Assembly: GCA_027728065.1 (NCBI GenBank)
Contig: JAQBVO010000007.1
Location: 1 to 64,000, forward strand
From: Actinomycetota bacterium
GTDB taxonomy: Bacteria > Actinomycetota > Actinomycetes > Nanopelagicales > Nanopelagicaceae
Length of the DNA stretch: 64,000 bases
Direction: 5' to 3'
Shown: positions 42,730 to 51,693 of the stretch, in pieces
Numbering within the stretch: the first letter of the stretch is position 1
How the letters are laid out: each line of letters begins with the position of its first letter
Position numbers and translations under genes: made by a program
Notes under the pieces: generated by a model
Database searches by the model: none
What the model was told of the DNA's origin: nothing
What the model saw: the letters and a program-made list of their open reading frames with translations, nothing else

Positions 42730-43395
42730 CTAGTATGTCACAGATGTTGCGAGATTGCGTAATGAATCAATCATTGCAGCAGGATCCTGGGCATTAAATA
42801 CTGCACTACCAGCAACAAATACATCGGCGCCAGCCTCACTTGCCTCAACGATGGTATCGAGTGAAACTCCCCCATCAACCTGTAACCAAATGGGGCGATC
42901 GCCAATTAACTGCCGTGTGCGTCGCACTTTTGCCATCATCTCGTGCATAAACTTTTGGCCACCAAAGCCTGGTTCAACCGTCATGATTAAGAACATATCC
43001 ACGCTATCTATAAAGCTCGCGTAAGCATCGATTGCTGTCTGCGGTTTAACTCCTAATCCTGCCCGTGCACCGGCATTTCGGATATTGCGCAGTGTCGATG
43101 CGATATTTGCGCTCGCCTCGGCATGGATGGTAACGCTAGCACAGCCAATTTCGGCATAGGCCGGCGCGATGAGATCAACATCTGCAACCATCAAATGTGC
43201 GTCAATACCTATAGGGCAGGAAGTAATGATTTTGTTAGCGTACTCAAAATCGAAGGTGAAATTCGGTACGAAGATATTATCCATAATATCTAAATGTATA
43301 AGATCGCTATGCGAGGCTATACGTGAAATCTCGTACTCTAGATTATTTAGATCGGCATTTAAGATGCTCGGTGTAATTCGAATCTCGCGTGCCAT
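42730..43395 (-). CDS. rpe: Ribulose-phosphate 3-epimerase
   Basis: Pentose-phosphate enzyme that interconverts ribulose-5-P and xylulose-5-P. TIM barrel with ITPSILNADLNNLEYEI at the start, LIHLDIMDNIFVPNFTF (metal-binding His/Asp), DAHLMV, TVEPGFGGQKF and QVDGGVS. 221 aa. TAGGCT six bases before the ATG, overlapping the rsmB stop, suggests its own leaderless transcript. Confidence 0.95.
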   Translation of the reverse strand: MAREIRITPSILNADLNNLEYEISRIASHSDLIHLDIMDNIFVPNFTFDFEYANKIITSCPIGIDAHLMVADVDLIAPAYAEIGCASVTIHAEASANIASTLRNIRNAGARAGLGVKPQTAIDAYASFIDSVDMFLIMTVEPGFGGQKFMHEMMAKVRRTRQLIGDRPIWLQVDGGVSLDTIVEASEAGADVFVAGSAVFNAQDPAAMIDSLRNLATSVTY

Positions 43396-43401
43396 AGGTT
43401 T

Positions 43402-43407
43402 AGCCTA
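43402..43407 (-). promoter_or_regulatory. Leaderless -10 element for rpe
   Basis: Minus-strand TAGGCT, 6 bases (AAACCT), then ATG at 43395. Its first three bases are the rsmB stop codon TAG. Confidence 0.55.
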
Positions 43408-44766
43408 ACTTTTCTTTCTAAAAACCGCTAAGAACATCGCATCGGTGCCGTGTCGATGTGTCCACAGCGCCATCGCTCCTGCCCGTGTTGCATCCTCTAA
43501 GCCTTTTGGTAGATATGGTGTGATATCTAATAACTGCATCTGAGGATACTTTTTGAGAATGTCGCTAACCTGCACAGTTGTTTCAGCTAAATGAGGTGAA
43601 CATGTTGCATAGCCTAGGATGCCATCGAAACTGAGTACGCCTATAGCCTCATCAATAAGCTCACGTTGTAATTGAGTAAGTTCTCGCAAATCCGCTAAAG
43701 ATCGTCTCCAGCGTATCTCTGGCCTTCGCCGCAGCGCGCCAAGTCCAGTGCATGGAGCATCGATAAGAATGGCATCAAAGCTTTCACCATGGGTTGATAC
43801 CTCTCGCCCATCCCCCGTCCATACACGTGCTCCATGCACAACGTTTCGGACCAAATTCGAACGTGGTGTCGAGATTTCATTTGCAGTAAATGTAATGCCA
43901 CGTAAGGCAGCGATAGAAGAGAGCAGCGCGGCTTTACCACCAGGTCCTGCGCACAGATCTAACCATGATGAACCTTGTGCAATGGAAGCAAAGACTGTTG
44001 CAACCAACTGAGATCCCTCATCGGCTACGCCAGCTAACCTATGTCGAATCAATTCAAGTGCACCTGGATTACCTTTGAATCTAGCGCCTAGATGTGAATA
44101 CGTTGTCGCTTTCGCCCCAAGTGCGATCAGATCCGCCTGAGTCGAATACCCTGGCCATGCAACAAGTGTGGGTAGGGCAGGTAGATTGTTCATTGCAACC
44201 ACTGCCTCAACCTGGTGCCAATCTTTGAGAAGATCATAATAAGCTGAAACAATCCACTCGGGATGAGAGTATTGAATCGACAAACGAACAATTGGGTCTT
44301 GAATCTCTGCCAAGGGTGCAAACCACTCATCGATAGGTTTTCGCGTGACGCTTCGAAGAAGCGCGTTGACGAAACTAGCCTTAGACTCACCCAGGCGCGC
44401 TCGTGCAACTTCAACCGTTGCAGATACTGCAGCGTGATCAGGGATACGCATACTGTGAATCTGATGAACACCCAGCCGGGCTACATCGATAATCCCTGGA
44501 TTAACCTGGTTCCACGGACGATCACTCACTTGTTCTAAAATCCAATCATGCCTTCCAGCCATGCGCAGCGTTCCATAGACAAGCTCTGTTACAAGATTAC
44601 GATCGCGCTCATCTAATCCACTCGACGTTAGGGCGCTGGGTAGAAGCAGATTTGAATAGCCAGCATTTCTAGTGACCTCTGTAATGAGATCGAAGGCGAG
44701 CAATCGTGCGGCATCGGGTCTTGGGGATCTCGATCTATTTCGACCTGCTTCAACCAAGGTGGGCAC
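43405..44766 (-). CDS. rsmB: 16S rRNA (cytosine-5) methyltransferase RsmB
   Basis: SAM-dependent m5C methyltransferase of the Sun/Fmu group, acting on 16S rRNA (C967 in E. coli). An N-terminal NusB-like helical domain (PDAARLLAFDLITEVTRNAG) is followed by the SAM motif LDLCAGPGGKAALLSS, DAPCTGLGALRRRPEIRW (catalytic-region Cys) and the second Cys in LGYATCSPHLAETT. The start is uncertain: GTG 44766 or TTG 44757 fit the domain and slightly overlap fmt, whereas longer starts at 44805 or 44832 add residues that are fmt read in another frame. About 453 aa. Confidence 0.9.
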   Translation of the reverse strand: MPTLVEAGRNRSRSPRPDAARLLAFDLITEVTRNAGYSNLLLPSALTSSGLDERDRNLVTELVYGTLRMAGRHDWILEQVSDRPWNQVNPGIIDVARLGVHQIHSMRIPDHAAVSATVEVARARLGESKASFVNALLRSVTRKPIDEWFAPLAEIQDPIVRLSIQYSHPEWIVSAYYDLLKDWHQVEAVVAMNNLPALPTLVAWPGYSTQADLIALGAKATTYSHLGARFKGNPGALELIRHRLAGVADEGSQLVATVFASIAQGSSWLDLCAGPGGKAALLSSIAALRGITFTANEISTPRSNLVRNVVHGARVWTGDGREVSTHGESFDAILIDAPCTGLGALRRRPEIRWRRSLADLRELTQLQRELIDEAIGVLSFDGILGYATCSPHLAETTVQVSDILKKYPQMQLLDITPYLPKGLEDATRAGAMALWTHRHGTDAMFLAVFRKKS

Positions 44767-45652
44767 CCGGTAATAGTCTCGCCCCGCGAGCCCAATCACG
44801 CCCATCCATCTCTTTCTTGCCAGCGGGTACAAGTGTTATAAGCGAGATTGCGCCATATGCCGTGCCGACGATGAGCTGGTCATCGCTAAATCTGATAACT
44901 CCAGGGGATAAATCAAAGTCAACTACTTCGGCCTGGCTTACTTTTAGTACCGCTCCATTGAACGTACTCCATGCCCCTGGTGCTGGATAAAAAGCACGGA
45001 TACGGCGCAGAATTATCTCTGCGCTCTGGTTGAAATCTATCTGCGCCTCCTGTTTTGAAATTTTAGGTGCAGTAGAGATTTTACCGTGCTGTGCAGTGGC
45101 AGGTATGTCATCGGCAATCATGGTGAGTGCTTGTGAAACTACAGATGGAGATATGAGCGAGAGGGCATCTAACAACTCTTTCGAACGCCACTGTGGATCA
45201 ATAGCTAACTCGGCCCAACTATATATCGGACCCGTGTCCATTCCCTTATCGAGTTTAAAGAGAGTTACACCTGTAACGCTCTCTCCATTTTCTATCGCTC
45301 GTTGAGCCGGGGCTGCGCCACGATATGCCGGCAGAAGAGAGAAGTGTAGATTTAGAAAACCAAAACGAGGAAGATTAAGAATCTTCTCTGGTATGAGAAG
45401 CCCATATCCGATCGTTAAAACACAATCGAGATCCTCTATTGAACCAACTAAATCAAGGGCAGATTCTGGTCTAAAAAGCTCTATCTTATTTTCAATGGCC
45501 CAGGCAGAAGCCGGTGAGGATGAAAACTGTTGTCCGCGACCAGTGCGACGATCTGGTCGTGAGATCACACGGATGATCTCGTGATCGCTGCCCCGCAACC
45601 AATGAAGGGTTGGTATCGCCACCTCCGGAGTAGCAGCTACTCCGATACGCAC
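44750..45652 (-). CDS. fmt: Methionyl-tRNA formyltransferase
   Basis: Formylates Met-tRNAi for translation initiation using 10-formyl-THF. The catalytic core has FLNLHFSLLPAYRGAAPAQ (Asn and His) and KLDKGMDTGPIY (Asp); the C-terminal OB domain runs from about residue 205. 300 aa. Its ATG overlaps the def stop by one base, pairing formylation and deformylation in one unit. Confidence 0.95.
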   Translation of the reverse strand: MRIGVAATPEVAIPTLHWLRGSDHEIIRVISRPDRRTGRGQQFSSSPASAWAIENKIELFRPESALDLVGSIEDLDCVLTIGYGLLIPEKILNLPRFGFLNLHFSLLPAYRGAAPAQRAIENGESVTGVTLFKLDKGMDTGPIYSWAELAIDPQWRSKELLDALSLISPSVVSQALTMIADDIPATAQHGKISTAPKISKQEAQIDFNQSAEIILRRIRAFYPAPGAWSTFNGAVLKVSQAEVVDFDLSPGVIRFSDDQLIVGTAYGAISLITLVPAGKKEMDGRDWARGARLLPGAHLG

Positions 45653-46203
45653 TAGGTGTTCCGTCCAAAGATGGTGTGCGGTGATTGCTTAATTGTTATC
45701 TTGGAATCCGCCTCATTAAACCAATCTGACTGCCTTATCTGCTTCATGGCTAGCTTTCGATCAGCTTTACTCATGCGATCTATGAATAGGATGCCATCGA
45801 GATGATCTGTTTCATGTTGTAGCGCTCTGGCAAGTAGATCAGATCCTTCGATTTGAATCGGCTCACCAAACATATTAAAACCACGGGCCACAGCACGCAA
45901 TGATCTCGGAGTTGGAAAACTAAGATCTGGGAAAGATAGACAGCCCTCGTCATCAACTTCAATCTCAGGACTTAGAACAAGTGTGGGATTTATCAAATGA
46001 CCAAGGAGATCATCGAGGTGCCAAACAAATGCCCGTAGGCCAACTCCGATCTGGGGAGCTGCCAAACCCGCTCCAGGAGCGTTGAGCATCGTCTCGGTTA
46101 AGTCGGCAATTAAAGTACGAATCTCCTTGTCGAAAGCAACTACTGGAGCCGCCGGCGTAATCAGGACCGGATCTCCAAAGTGGCGAATCTCTTGCAAACT
46201 CAT
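45652..46203 (-). CDS. def: Peptide deformylase
   Basis: Metalloenzyme removing the N-formyl group from new proteins. Three motifs are present: GAGLAAPQIG, EGCLSFP (metal Cys) and QHETDHLDG (metal His pair, catalytic Glu). 183 aa. TAGCAT lies 6 bases before the ATG, so def-fmt-rsmB may form a leaderless transcription unit inside the longer run. Confidence 0.95.
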   Translation of the reverse strand: MSLQEIRHFGDPVLITPAAPVVAFDKEIRTLIADLTETMLNAPGAGLAAPQIGVGLRAFVWHLDDLLGHLINPTLVLSPEIEVDDEGCLSFPDLSFPTPRSLRAVARGFNMFGEPIQIEGSDLLARALQHETDHLDGILFIDRMSKADRKLAMKQIRQSDWFNEADSKITIKQSPHTIFGRNT

Positions 46204-46209
46204 TTGATA

Positions 46210-46215
46210 ATGCTA
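46210..46215 (-). promoter_or_regulatory. Leaderless -10 element for def
   Basis: Minus-strand TAGCAT, 6 bases (TATCAA), then ATG at 46203, in the 20-base priA/def gap. Confidence 0.5.
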
Positions 46216-46223
46216 TCAAAGGC

Positions 46224-48107
46224 TCACAATGAATATGGATCTATTCTTATAGTTAAGTATTCCTTCTTGGCGATACTACGCCTACGTGATAGTTCATGTA
46301 AAAAATTTGTTAAGGCAGTTGCCTCCTGCCTTGGACAGTACAAAACAATCTTGGCTTGATTTTTGTCAGTCTGACTGGGGCCAAGAATCTTTACCGATGC
46401 AGCAATACGTCGATCGGCAACTGCCTTGCGCAGTCCTGCGGCGATAGAGGTGAAATCGGTCGATGAACCAGTAATAACGAAACTTCTGACAAATGGTGGC
46501 AATCCAATTTCTAAACGTTCTGCAAGTTCGCGGCGAATCATTACCCCTGGACTCCATTTAGTAAGGGCTGCAACAACCGGATGTGACTGCTCAATACAAA
46601 TGAGAGCAACACCCTTTGAATTAATCATTGATGCACTCTCAAAAAAGAGCTCCCGTGCGCGCTCCTGTGCGCGCTGATCAGCGTGTGAGAAGAATCTTAA
46701 TCCATCTAATATAACTACTGCGCTGTATCCGCCTATCACGCTCGGTGCAGAACCGGGCGTTGCCAAAACTATCGCCGGTCTATTTTCTATCTGCGATTTA
46801 ATTACATCTCCGAAAGATAAGATAATTGGATAGCCAGTAAACGCCCTCGAAATCTCTTGTGCTGCACGCTCGATGCCACGACCAGCTAAATACTGCTTTG
46901 TCCCAGCGCACCACTGACATGACCATTGGGGGTATTGTCTTTGGCATAGCGTGCAGGAGGGAGCTGCGCCCTTAGATCCCACCACTAAACGAGCACCACA
47001 ATTGCACAGCGCTATATTTCTGCAGTGTGCGCATAAGAGCGCATTGCCATATCCCTTGCGCGCAATAAGGAAGAGAACGGGACCTTGGGCAAGAGCGGCG
47101 CGAATATGCGAAAAAATCCTACCTGGTAATAAAGCTCCGTCATCGGAAGAGAAGGATTTAACCGGCATCATATGTGAGTGAGTTAAGTACGTCATCCTCT
47201 TACTATCGATCAAAGCTGAGATCTCTAAGCTGGGAACATATCCTGAGAAAACAACATCTAGGTTTTCAATCCCTCGACGCAGATTGAGAACATCACGCAC
47301 ATTCCATGCCGGATTTCGGATCTCATAGTGCTCATGTGAAGACTCTTTATAGACAATCACCGTCGATAAATGCTTAATCGGTGCAAATATCGCACTTCGT
47401 GCACCTATAATCAAAATTCTCTTGGTATTCATAGCCAGCAAGAAGTTCTCATAGCGCTGCGCGCGCGTAATCGAGCTATCCAAACGTATATAGGCCAGAT
47501 TGTGCAGCTTGGCAGTCTCTACAATCGCATCGATGTCCCGCTCATTAGGTGCGATCACTAAAACACAACCATCCTTAAGGCCGTGCTGCACTAGTGAGAT
47601 TAACTGCGCTGAGGGGCTGATATAGGGTTCAAAGGCGACAAATGAATAGATACCTTTAGATTTTTTTTCAACGCTTGATGTTTTTTCTATATCAGAGAAT
47701 TTCTTATCAACACTGGCAATACGTGGTGGAATAGCTGATCGCACAATATCGAATGGATGAGTAGCCCAGCTCTTGGCGACTTGATCAATGAGTTGTAGCG
47801 ATTGCTTGGTGGCAACCGGGTGCGGTGAGATAATCTTGCTTACCCAAGCGATAGCCCCAGTTATTTCCGATCTATCGATTCGCTCAAGAACTATCGCCTC
47901 GACCTCTCGAGAATTAAACGGAACCTGTACGCGCACACCAATCTGGACTCCATCGCTAAGGACTTCTGGAACACGATAGTCATAAGATTTGTCCAGATGA
48001 AAGACACCCGTGTCTACCCATACGCGCACAAATGGTTTATGGGTAGCGCTCTTTTCAAAGCCAGGGATAATCTGCGAACGCAGGCGCAGACGACCTGGTA
48101 TTGCCAC
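46224..48107 (-). CDS. priA: Primosomal protein PriA, helicase motifs degenerate
   Basis: Replication-restart protein. The N-terminal 3'-binding domain (VRVWVDTGVFHLDKSYDYRV) and GVRVQVPFNSREVEAIV are intact. The zinc cluster (CAHCRNIALCNCGARLVV, then CTLCQRQYPQWSCQWC) is complete. But the Walker A loop expected near residue 165 is missing, and the DEEH box reads VYKESSHEHYE after GARSAIFAPIKHLS. This matches actinobacterial PriA forms annotated as probably lacking helicase activity. 627 aa from a GTG at 48107, three bases after metK. Confidence 0.88.
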   Translation of the reverse strand: MAIPGRLRLRSQIIPGFEKSATHKPFVRVWVDTGVFHLDKSYDYRVPEVLSDGVQIGVRVQVPFNSREVEAIVLERIDRSEITGAIAWVSKIISPHPVATKQSLQLIDQVAKSWATHPFDIVRSAIPPRIASVDKKFSDIEKTSSVEKKSKGIYSFVAFEPYISPSAQLISLVQHGLKDGCVLVIAPNERDIDAIVETAKLHNLAYIRLDSSITRAQRYENFLLAMNTKRILIIGARSAIFAPIKHLSTVIVYKESSHEHYEIRNPAWNVRDVLNLRRGIENLDVVFSGYVPSLEISALIDSKRMTYLTHSHMMPVKSFSSDDGALLPGRIFSHIRAALAQGPVLFLIARKGYGNALLCAHCRNIALCNCGARLVVGSKGAAPSCTLCQRQYPQWSCQWCAGTKQYLAGRGIERAAQEISRAFTGYPIILSFGDVIKSQIENRPAIVLATPGSAPSVIGGYSAVVILDGLRFFSHADQRAQERARELFFESASMINSKGVALICIEQSHPVVAALTKWSPGVMIRRELAERLEIGLPPFVRSFVITGSSTDFTSIAAGLRKAVADRRIAASVKILGPSQTDKNQAKIVLYCPRQEATALTNFLHELSRRRSIAKKEYLTIRIDPYSL

Positions 48108-48110
48108 GCT

Positions 48111-49301
48111 CTACTTAATAGCGCTTTGAAGTGCACTCACACGGTCGGTGCGCTCCCAAGTAAACTCTGGAAGTTCACGACCAAAGTGACCATAGGCACT
48201 TGTTAATGTATAGATTGGTCGGAGAAGTTCAAGGTCTCGGATGATGGCCGCCGGGCGTAGATCAAAGACGGCAAGCACAGCATCTTGAATCTTTGCAACT
48301 GGAACGCTTTCGGTTCCAAAAGTTTCAACGAAGAGACCAACTGGTTGCGCCTTTCCGATGGCATAGGCGACCTGAACCTCACACCGCGTGGCAAGTCCAG
48401 CTGCTACAACGTTTTTAGCGACCCAACGCATTGCATAGGCGGCAGATCTATCGACCTTGGATGGATCTTTACCGCTAAATGCTCCTCCGCCATGACGGGC
48501 CATTCCACCATATGTATCCACGATAATCTTTCGCCCTGTTAGGCCCGCATCGCCCATCGGACCACCAATAACAAAGCGTCCCGTTGGATTAATGAGCATG
48601 GTCAGATTTTTCCGAGGAAGGTCGATTGTGGCCAGAATCGGCTCTATGACATACTCAATAATCTCAGGAGTCAGTTTCGTAGCCACATCTACATCCTCGG
48701 AGTGCTGACTAGAGATAACTACCGTCTCGAGTGCAACTGCCCGATTGCCATCATATTCAATCGTTACCTGTGTCTTACCATCTGGGCGCAGATAGGCCAG
48801 CTCGCCAGATTTGCGTACTTTTGAAAGCTGTTGGGCTAGGGCGTGGGCTAACCAGATAGGTAGTGGCATCAACTCTTTAGTGTCATTGCAGGCATACCCA
48901 AACATCAACCCTTGATCTCCGGCGCCCTGTAAATCTAACGGGTCGGACCCGGCAGCTACGCGGTGTTCGTATGCATCATTTACGCCTTGAGCAATATCTT
49001 GCGATTGTTGACCAATCGAAATTGATACTCCACAACTATTTCCATCAAAACCCTTCTCCGATGAGTCATAACCGATGTTAAGAACGGTATCGCGAACGAT
49101 TGTGTTGACGTCGGCATAACCATTGGTAGTAACTTCCCCAGCAACGTGGACTTGACCTGTAGTAATCAGAGTCTCCACAGCGACTCGGCTCTTACTATCC
49201 TGTGAAAGGAGTGAGTCAAGAACTGCATCTGAAATTGCATCGGCGATTTTATCTGGATGTCCTTCGGTTACTGACTCCGATGTGAAAAGACGTTTTGACA
49301 T
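48111..49301 (-). CDS. metK: S-adenosylmethionine synthetase
   Basis: Makes SAM from methionine and ATP. Signatures: [20 protein letters not shown] at the start, [12 protein letters not shown] near 113-124 and [19 protein letters not shown] near 255-273. 396 aa. No SAM riboswitch upstream: coaBC ends 3 bases before. TAGGTT 5 bases before the ATG may be a -10 element. Supplies SAM for the methyltransferases of the region. Confidence 0.96.
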   Translation of the reverse strand: MSKRLFTSESVTEGHPDKIADAISDAVLDSLLSQDSKSRVAVETLITTGQVHVAGEVTTNGYADVNTIVRDTVLNIGYDSSEKGFDGNSCGVSISIGQQSQDIAQGVNDAYEHRVAAGSDPLDLQGAGDQGLMFGYACNDTKELMPLPIWLAHALAQQLSKVRKSGELAYLRPDGKTQVTIEYDGNRAVALETVVISSQHSEDVDVATKLTPEIIEYVIEPILATIDLPRKNLTMLINPTGRFVIGGPMGDAGLTGRKIIVDTYGGMARHGGGAFSGKDPSKVDRSAAYAMRWVAKNVVAAGLATRCEVQVAYAIGKAQPVGLFVETFGTESVPVAKIQDAVLAVFDLRPAAIIRDLELLRPIYTLTSAYGHFGRELPEFTWERTDRVSALQSAIK

Positions 49302-49304
49302 ATT

Positions 49305-50489
49305 TTAACCTAACTGCCGGATGGCGTAATCAAGGAGTACATTTGCGAGAGCGTCTTTGGAGACTTCCTTGAGCGCTATTTCCGCACCAGTGCGTGTGAG
49401 GATTATACCTGACGTTGTATCTTTTCCAAAGATTGCACCGTTACTCACGTCGTTGACATAGATAATATCTAAGCCCTTTGCAACTAACTTGCCACGGGCC
49501 GAGTCAATCAAATCGCTGGTTTCGGCGGCAAAACCGACCAGGATCTGATGCTCTTTGCGTGCCCCCAACTCTGCTAAAAGATCGGGATTAGGCTCTAACT
49601 CTATAGAGGTAAGCAGCCTCTTTTTTATCTTTTCGATTCGCGTAGTAACTGGCCTTGCATCTGCAACGGCAGCACACATAATAAGAAGATCGCACGAGGC
49701 AAACTCCTCGGCCAAGACTGCGCGCATCTGCGCCGCACTTTCAACATGGGTAGTAGAGATTGCTCCTAGTTGGGATGTATCCATATTGGCAGCGACCAAA
49801 TGAACCTGTGCTCCGCGTTTGGCAGCGGCCCGCACCAGAGCTAACGCCTGCTTTCCCGATGAACGGTTGCCGATAAATCGAACAGGATCGATCGCCTCTC
49901 GAGTCCCACCACCAGAGATCAATACCCTCTTGCCAGTAAAGTCGGCTACGTTGCCAGTCATGGCATCAAATTGCGAGACAATTTTTGCTATCTCCGGAAA
50001 TCTCCCCTGGCCAAAATCATCTCCAGTTAAACGCCCATATTCAGGCTCCATCACTATATAGCCACGACTACGAAGTGTGGCCACGTTTGCAACCGTAGCT
50101 GGGTTGCTCCACATCTGTGGATGCATTGCAGGTACAACCAACATTGCAGCGTTGGATGCAAGTACTAAATTCGTCAAGAGATCATCTGCGCGTCCAGCGG
50201 CGATACGTGCAATTAAATCGGCCGTTGCCGGTGCGATTAAAAAATAATCGGCCTGCTGGGCAATAGAGATATGTGAGACCTTCTCTGTGTTCTCCCAGAT
50301 CGTGCTCGCCACTGGGCGGCCCGAAAGCGCTTGCCAAGTGGCAGCTCCGACAAAGTTTAGTGATGAGGGCGTCGGTACAACGGTTACTGCATATCCACGA
50401 TCTTGTAGGCGACGCAGGAGATCAGCGGATTTGTATGCAGCAATCCCGGCTCCGACTCCGAGAACTACCTCGCCGGATGTGGCACTCAT
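49305..50489 (-). CDS. coaBC: Bifunctional phosphopantothenoylcysteine decarboxylase/synthase
   Basis: Two consecutive steps of coenzyme A synthesis. CoaC flavoprotein domain (about 1-180) with GAGIAAYKSADLLRRL, the active-site His in KVSHISIA and PAMHPQMW; CoaB domain (about 190-394) with VLISGGGTREAIDPVRFIGN then RSSGKQ, CAAVADARP and a Lys-rich IEKIKKRL. 394 aa. It lies 17 bases after rpoZ. Confidence 0.95.
   Translation of the reverse strand: MSATSGEVVLGVGAGIAAYKSADLLRRLQDRGYAVTVVPTPSSLNFVGAATWQALSGRPVASTIWENTEKVSHISIAQQADYFLIAPATADLIARIAAGRADDLLTNLVLASNAAMLVVPAMHPQMWSNPATVANVATLRSRGYIVMEPEYGRLTGDDFGQGRFPEIAKIVSQFDAMTGNVADFTGKRVLISGGGTREAIDPVRFIGNRSSGKQALALVRAAAKRGAQVHLVAANMDTSQLGAISTTHVESAAQMRAVLAEEFASCDLLIMCAAVADARPVTTRIEKIKKRLLTSIELEPNPDLLAELGARKEHQILVGFAAETSDLIDSARGKLVAKGLDIIYVNDVSNGAIFGKDTTSGIILTRTGAEIALKEVSKDALANVLLDYAIRQLG
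49307..49312 (-). promoter_or_regulatory. Possible -10 element for metK
   Basis: Minus-strand TAGGTT with a 5-base gap to the ATG at 49301; one base shorter than the usual spacing in this window, so weaker. Confidence 0.35.
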
Positions 50490-50506
50490 GTAGCGCGATG
50501 GGCTAA

Positions 50507-50755
50507 TTAAGCCGTTGGTTCGAGATTTTCAATCGTGAGTAAGCCATCATTAATCTCGCGCAGTGCGATAGATAGCGGTTTCTCATGAATATGTGTATCA
50601 ACGAGTGGTCCTACATATTCAAGTAAACCCTCATCTAGCTGGGAATAATAAGCATTAATCTGACGTGCACGCTTTGCGGCGTAGAGAACAAGACTATATT
50701 TCGAGCCGCTCTTATCAAGAAGCTCATCGATAGGTGGATTTGTAATGCCATCCAT
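50507..50755 (-). CDS. rpoZ: RNA polymerase omega subunit
   Basis: Small RNA polymerase assembly subunit. [20 protein letters not shown] then [12 protein letters not shown] is the conserved omega core (about 6-36). 82 aa. GGGGAA about 7 bases before the ATG acts as Shine-Dalgarno. Position between gmk and coaBC is standard. Confidence 0.94.
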   Translation of the reverse strand: MDGITNPPIDELLDKSGSKYSLVLYAAKRARQINAYYSQLDEGLLEYVGPLVDTHIHEKPLSIALREINDGLLTIENLEPTA

Positions 50756-50792
50756 AGTTATTCCCCGCTCGTATTATCTAATTACCGTGTGG

Positions 50793-51665
50793 TTAAGAGG
50801 TTAATCCTATCAGTTGTTCCACAACCCTCTCGACCTGGTCATTGACGATAACAAGGTCAAAAAATGAGGCCGCAGCTAGCTCGTCTTGGGCTAACTGCAA
50901 CCGTTGTGAACGACGATCAGGGGTATCGGTACCTCGAGCCTGTAAACGGGCAACCAGCTCTTCCCACGTAGGTGGTTCTAGAAAAATCAAAATAGCCTGC
51001 GGTAGATGTGATTTCACCTGGCGAGCACCATCTATCTCGATCTCTAGCAAGACATTGTGACCTGCACGTAGGGCATCAGCCACTGCGCCACTAGGAGTGC
51101 CATAACGATTTCCTGCAAATTGTGCCCACTCTAAAAACTCATCGGCGTGAACTTTCTGTGAGAACTCTTCTTCACTCATGAAAAAATAATCGATGCCATC
51201 GATTTCATTTGGTCGTGGCGACCTCGTCGTTGCAGAAACGCTTACCCAGAAATCACCGGATTCTCGCAAGCGCGCGGCCACCGTACTTTTGCCAACTCCA
51301 CCAGGGCCCGAGAGCACAATAAGTTTTCCTGGAGTAATTGCATGTGAGGATTTCATAAACTCCTCTCGCAACGCTTTAACTTGGTGGCGCCCTAAGCCTG
51401 CAATTCTACGTGTGGGTGAGATTTTTAGACGCTCCATTAATGCAATTGCACGTACTTTTCCAAGGCCTGCAATGGCCTCCAATAGTTGGCGCACACGCAT
51501 CTTTGCAACTGCATCCTCTTGTGCGGCGATCTCAAGGACTCCATCGATGGAGAGTTCACCGGCCTTGATCGCCGCCTTGATCTCTGCACGGCGTTTGCGT
51601 GATTGGCTAGCTTTTACAAGCGCTGCCGCGCGCACTTGTTCTGAAAGCTTTGGAGGCCCACCCAT
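50793..51665 (-). CDS. mihF-gmk: Fusion of integration host factor mIHF and guanylate kinase
   Basis: One 290-aa frame. Residues 1 to ~104 match actinobacterial mIHF, the nucleoid protein needed for phage integration and chromosome architecture (KMRVRQLLEAIAGLGKVRAI near 55-74, ISPTRRIAGLG near 82-92). Residues ~110-290 are guanylate kinase (P-loop GPGGVGKS at 120-127, then SVSATTRSPRPNEIDGIDYF). These are normally separate adjacent genes; here no stop intervenes. M104 (51356) is preceded by GAGAGGAG, so separate Gmk could also be made by internal initiation. TAGATT lies 6 bases before the ATG. Confidence 0.9.
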   Translation of the reverse strand: MGGPPKLSEQVRAAALVKASQSRKRRAEIKAAIKAGELSIDGVLEIAAQEDAVAKMRVRQLLEAIAGLGKVRAIALMERLKISPTRRIAGLGRHQVKALREEFMKSSHAITPGKLIVLSGPGGVGKSTVAARLRESGDFWVSVSATTRSPRPNEIDGIDYFFMSEEEFSQKVHADEFLEWAQFAGNRYGTPSGAVADALRAGHNVLLEIEIDGARQVKSHLPQAILIFLEPPTWEELVARLQARGTDTPDRRSQRLQLAQDELAAASFFDLVIVNDQVERVVEQLIGLTS

Positions 51666-51671
51666 GTACCA

Positions 51672-51677
51672 AATCTA
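51672..51677 (-). promoter_or_regulatory. Leaderless -10 element for mihF-gmk
   Basis: Minus-strand TAGATT, 6 bases (TGGTAC), then ATG at 51665. It gives this gene and rpoZ-coaBC a start separate from the pyr genes. Confidence 0.55.
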
Positions 51678-51693
51678 GTCCAATCATCGCGAT

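Noticed and set aside
46224-48107. priA as a pseudogene because ATPase motifs are missing
   Set aside because: The frame is full length and the zinc and DNA-binding regions are intact; loss of helicase motifs is typical of actinobacterial PriA.
49302-49304. SAM riboswitch for metK
   Set aside because: coaBC ends 3 bases before metK, leaving no room.
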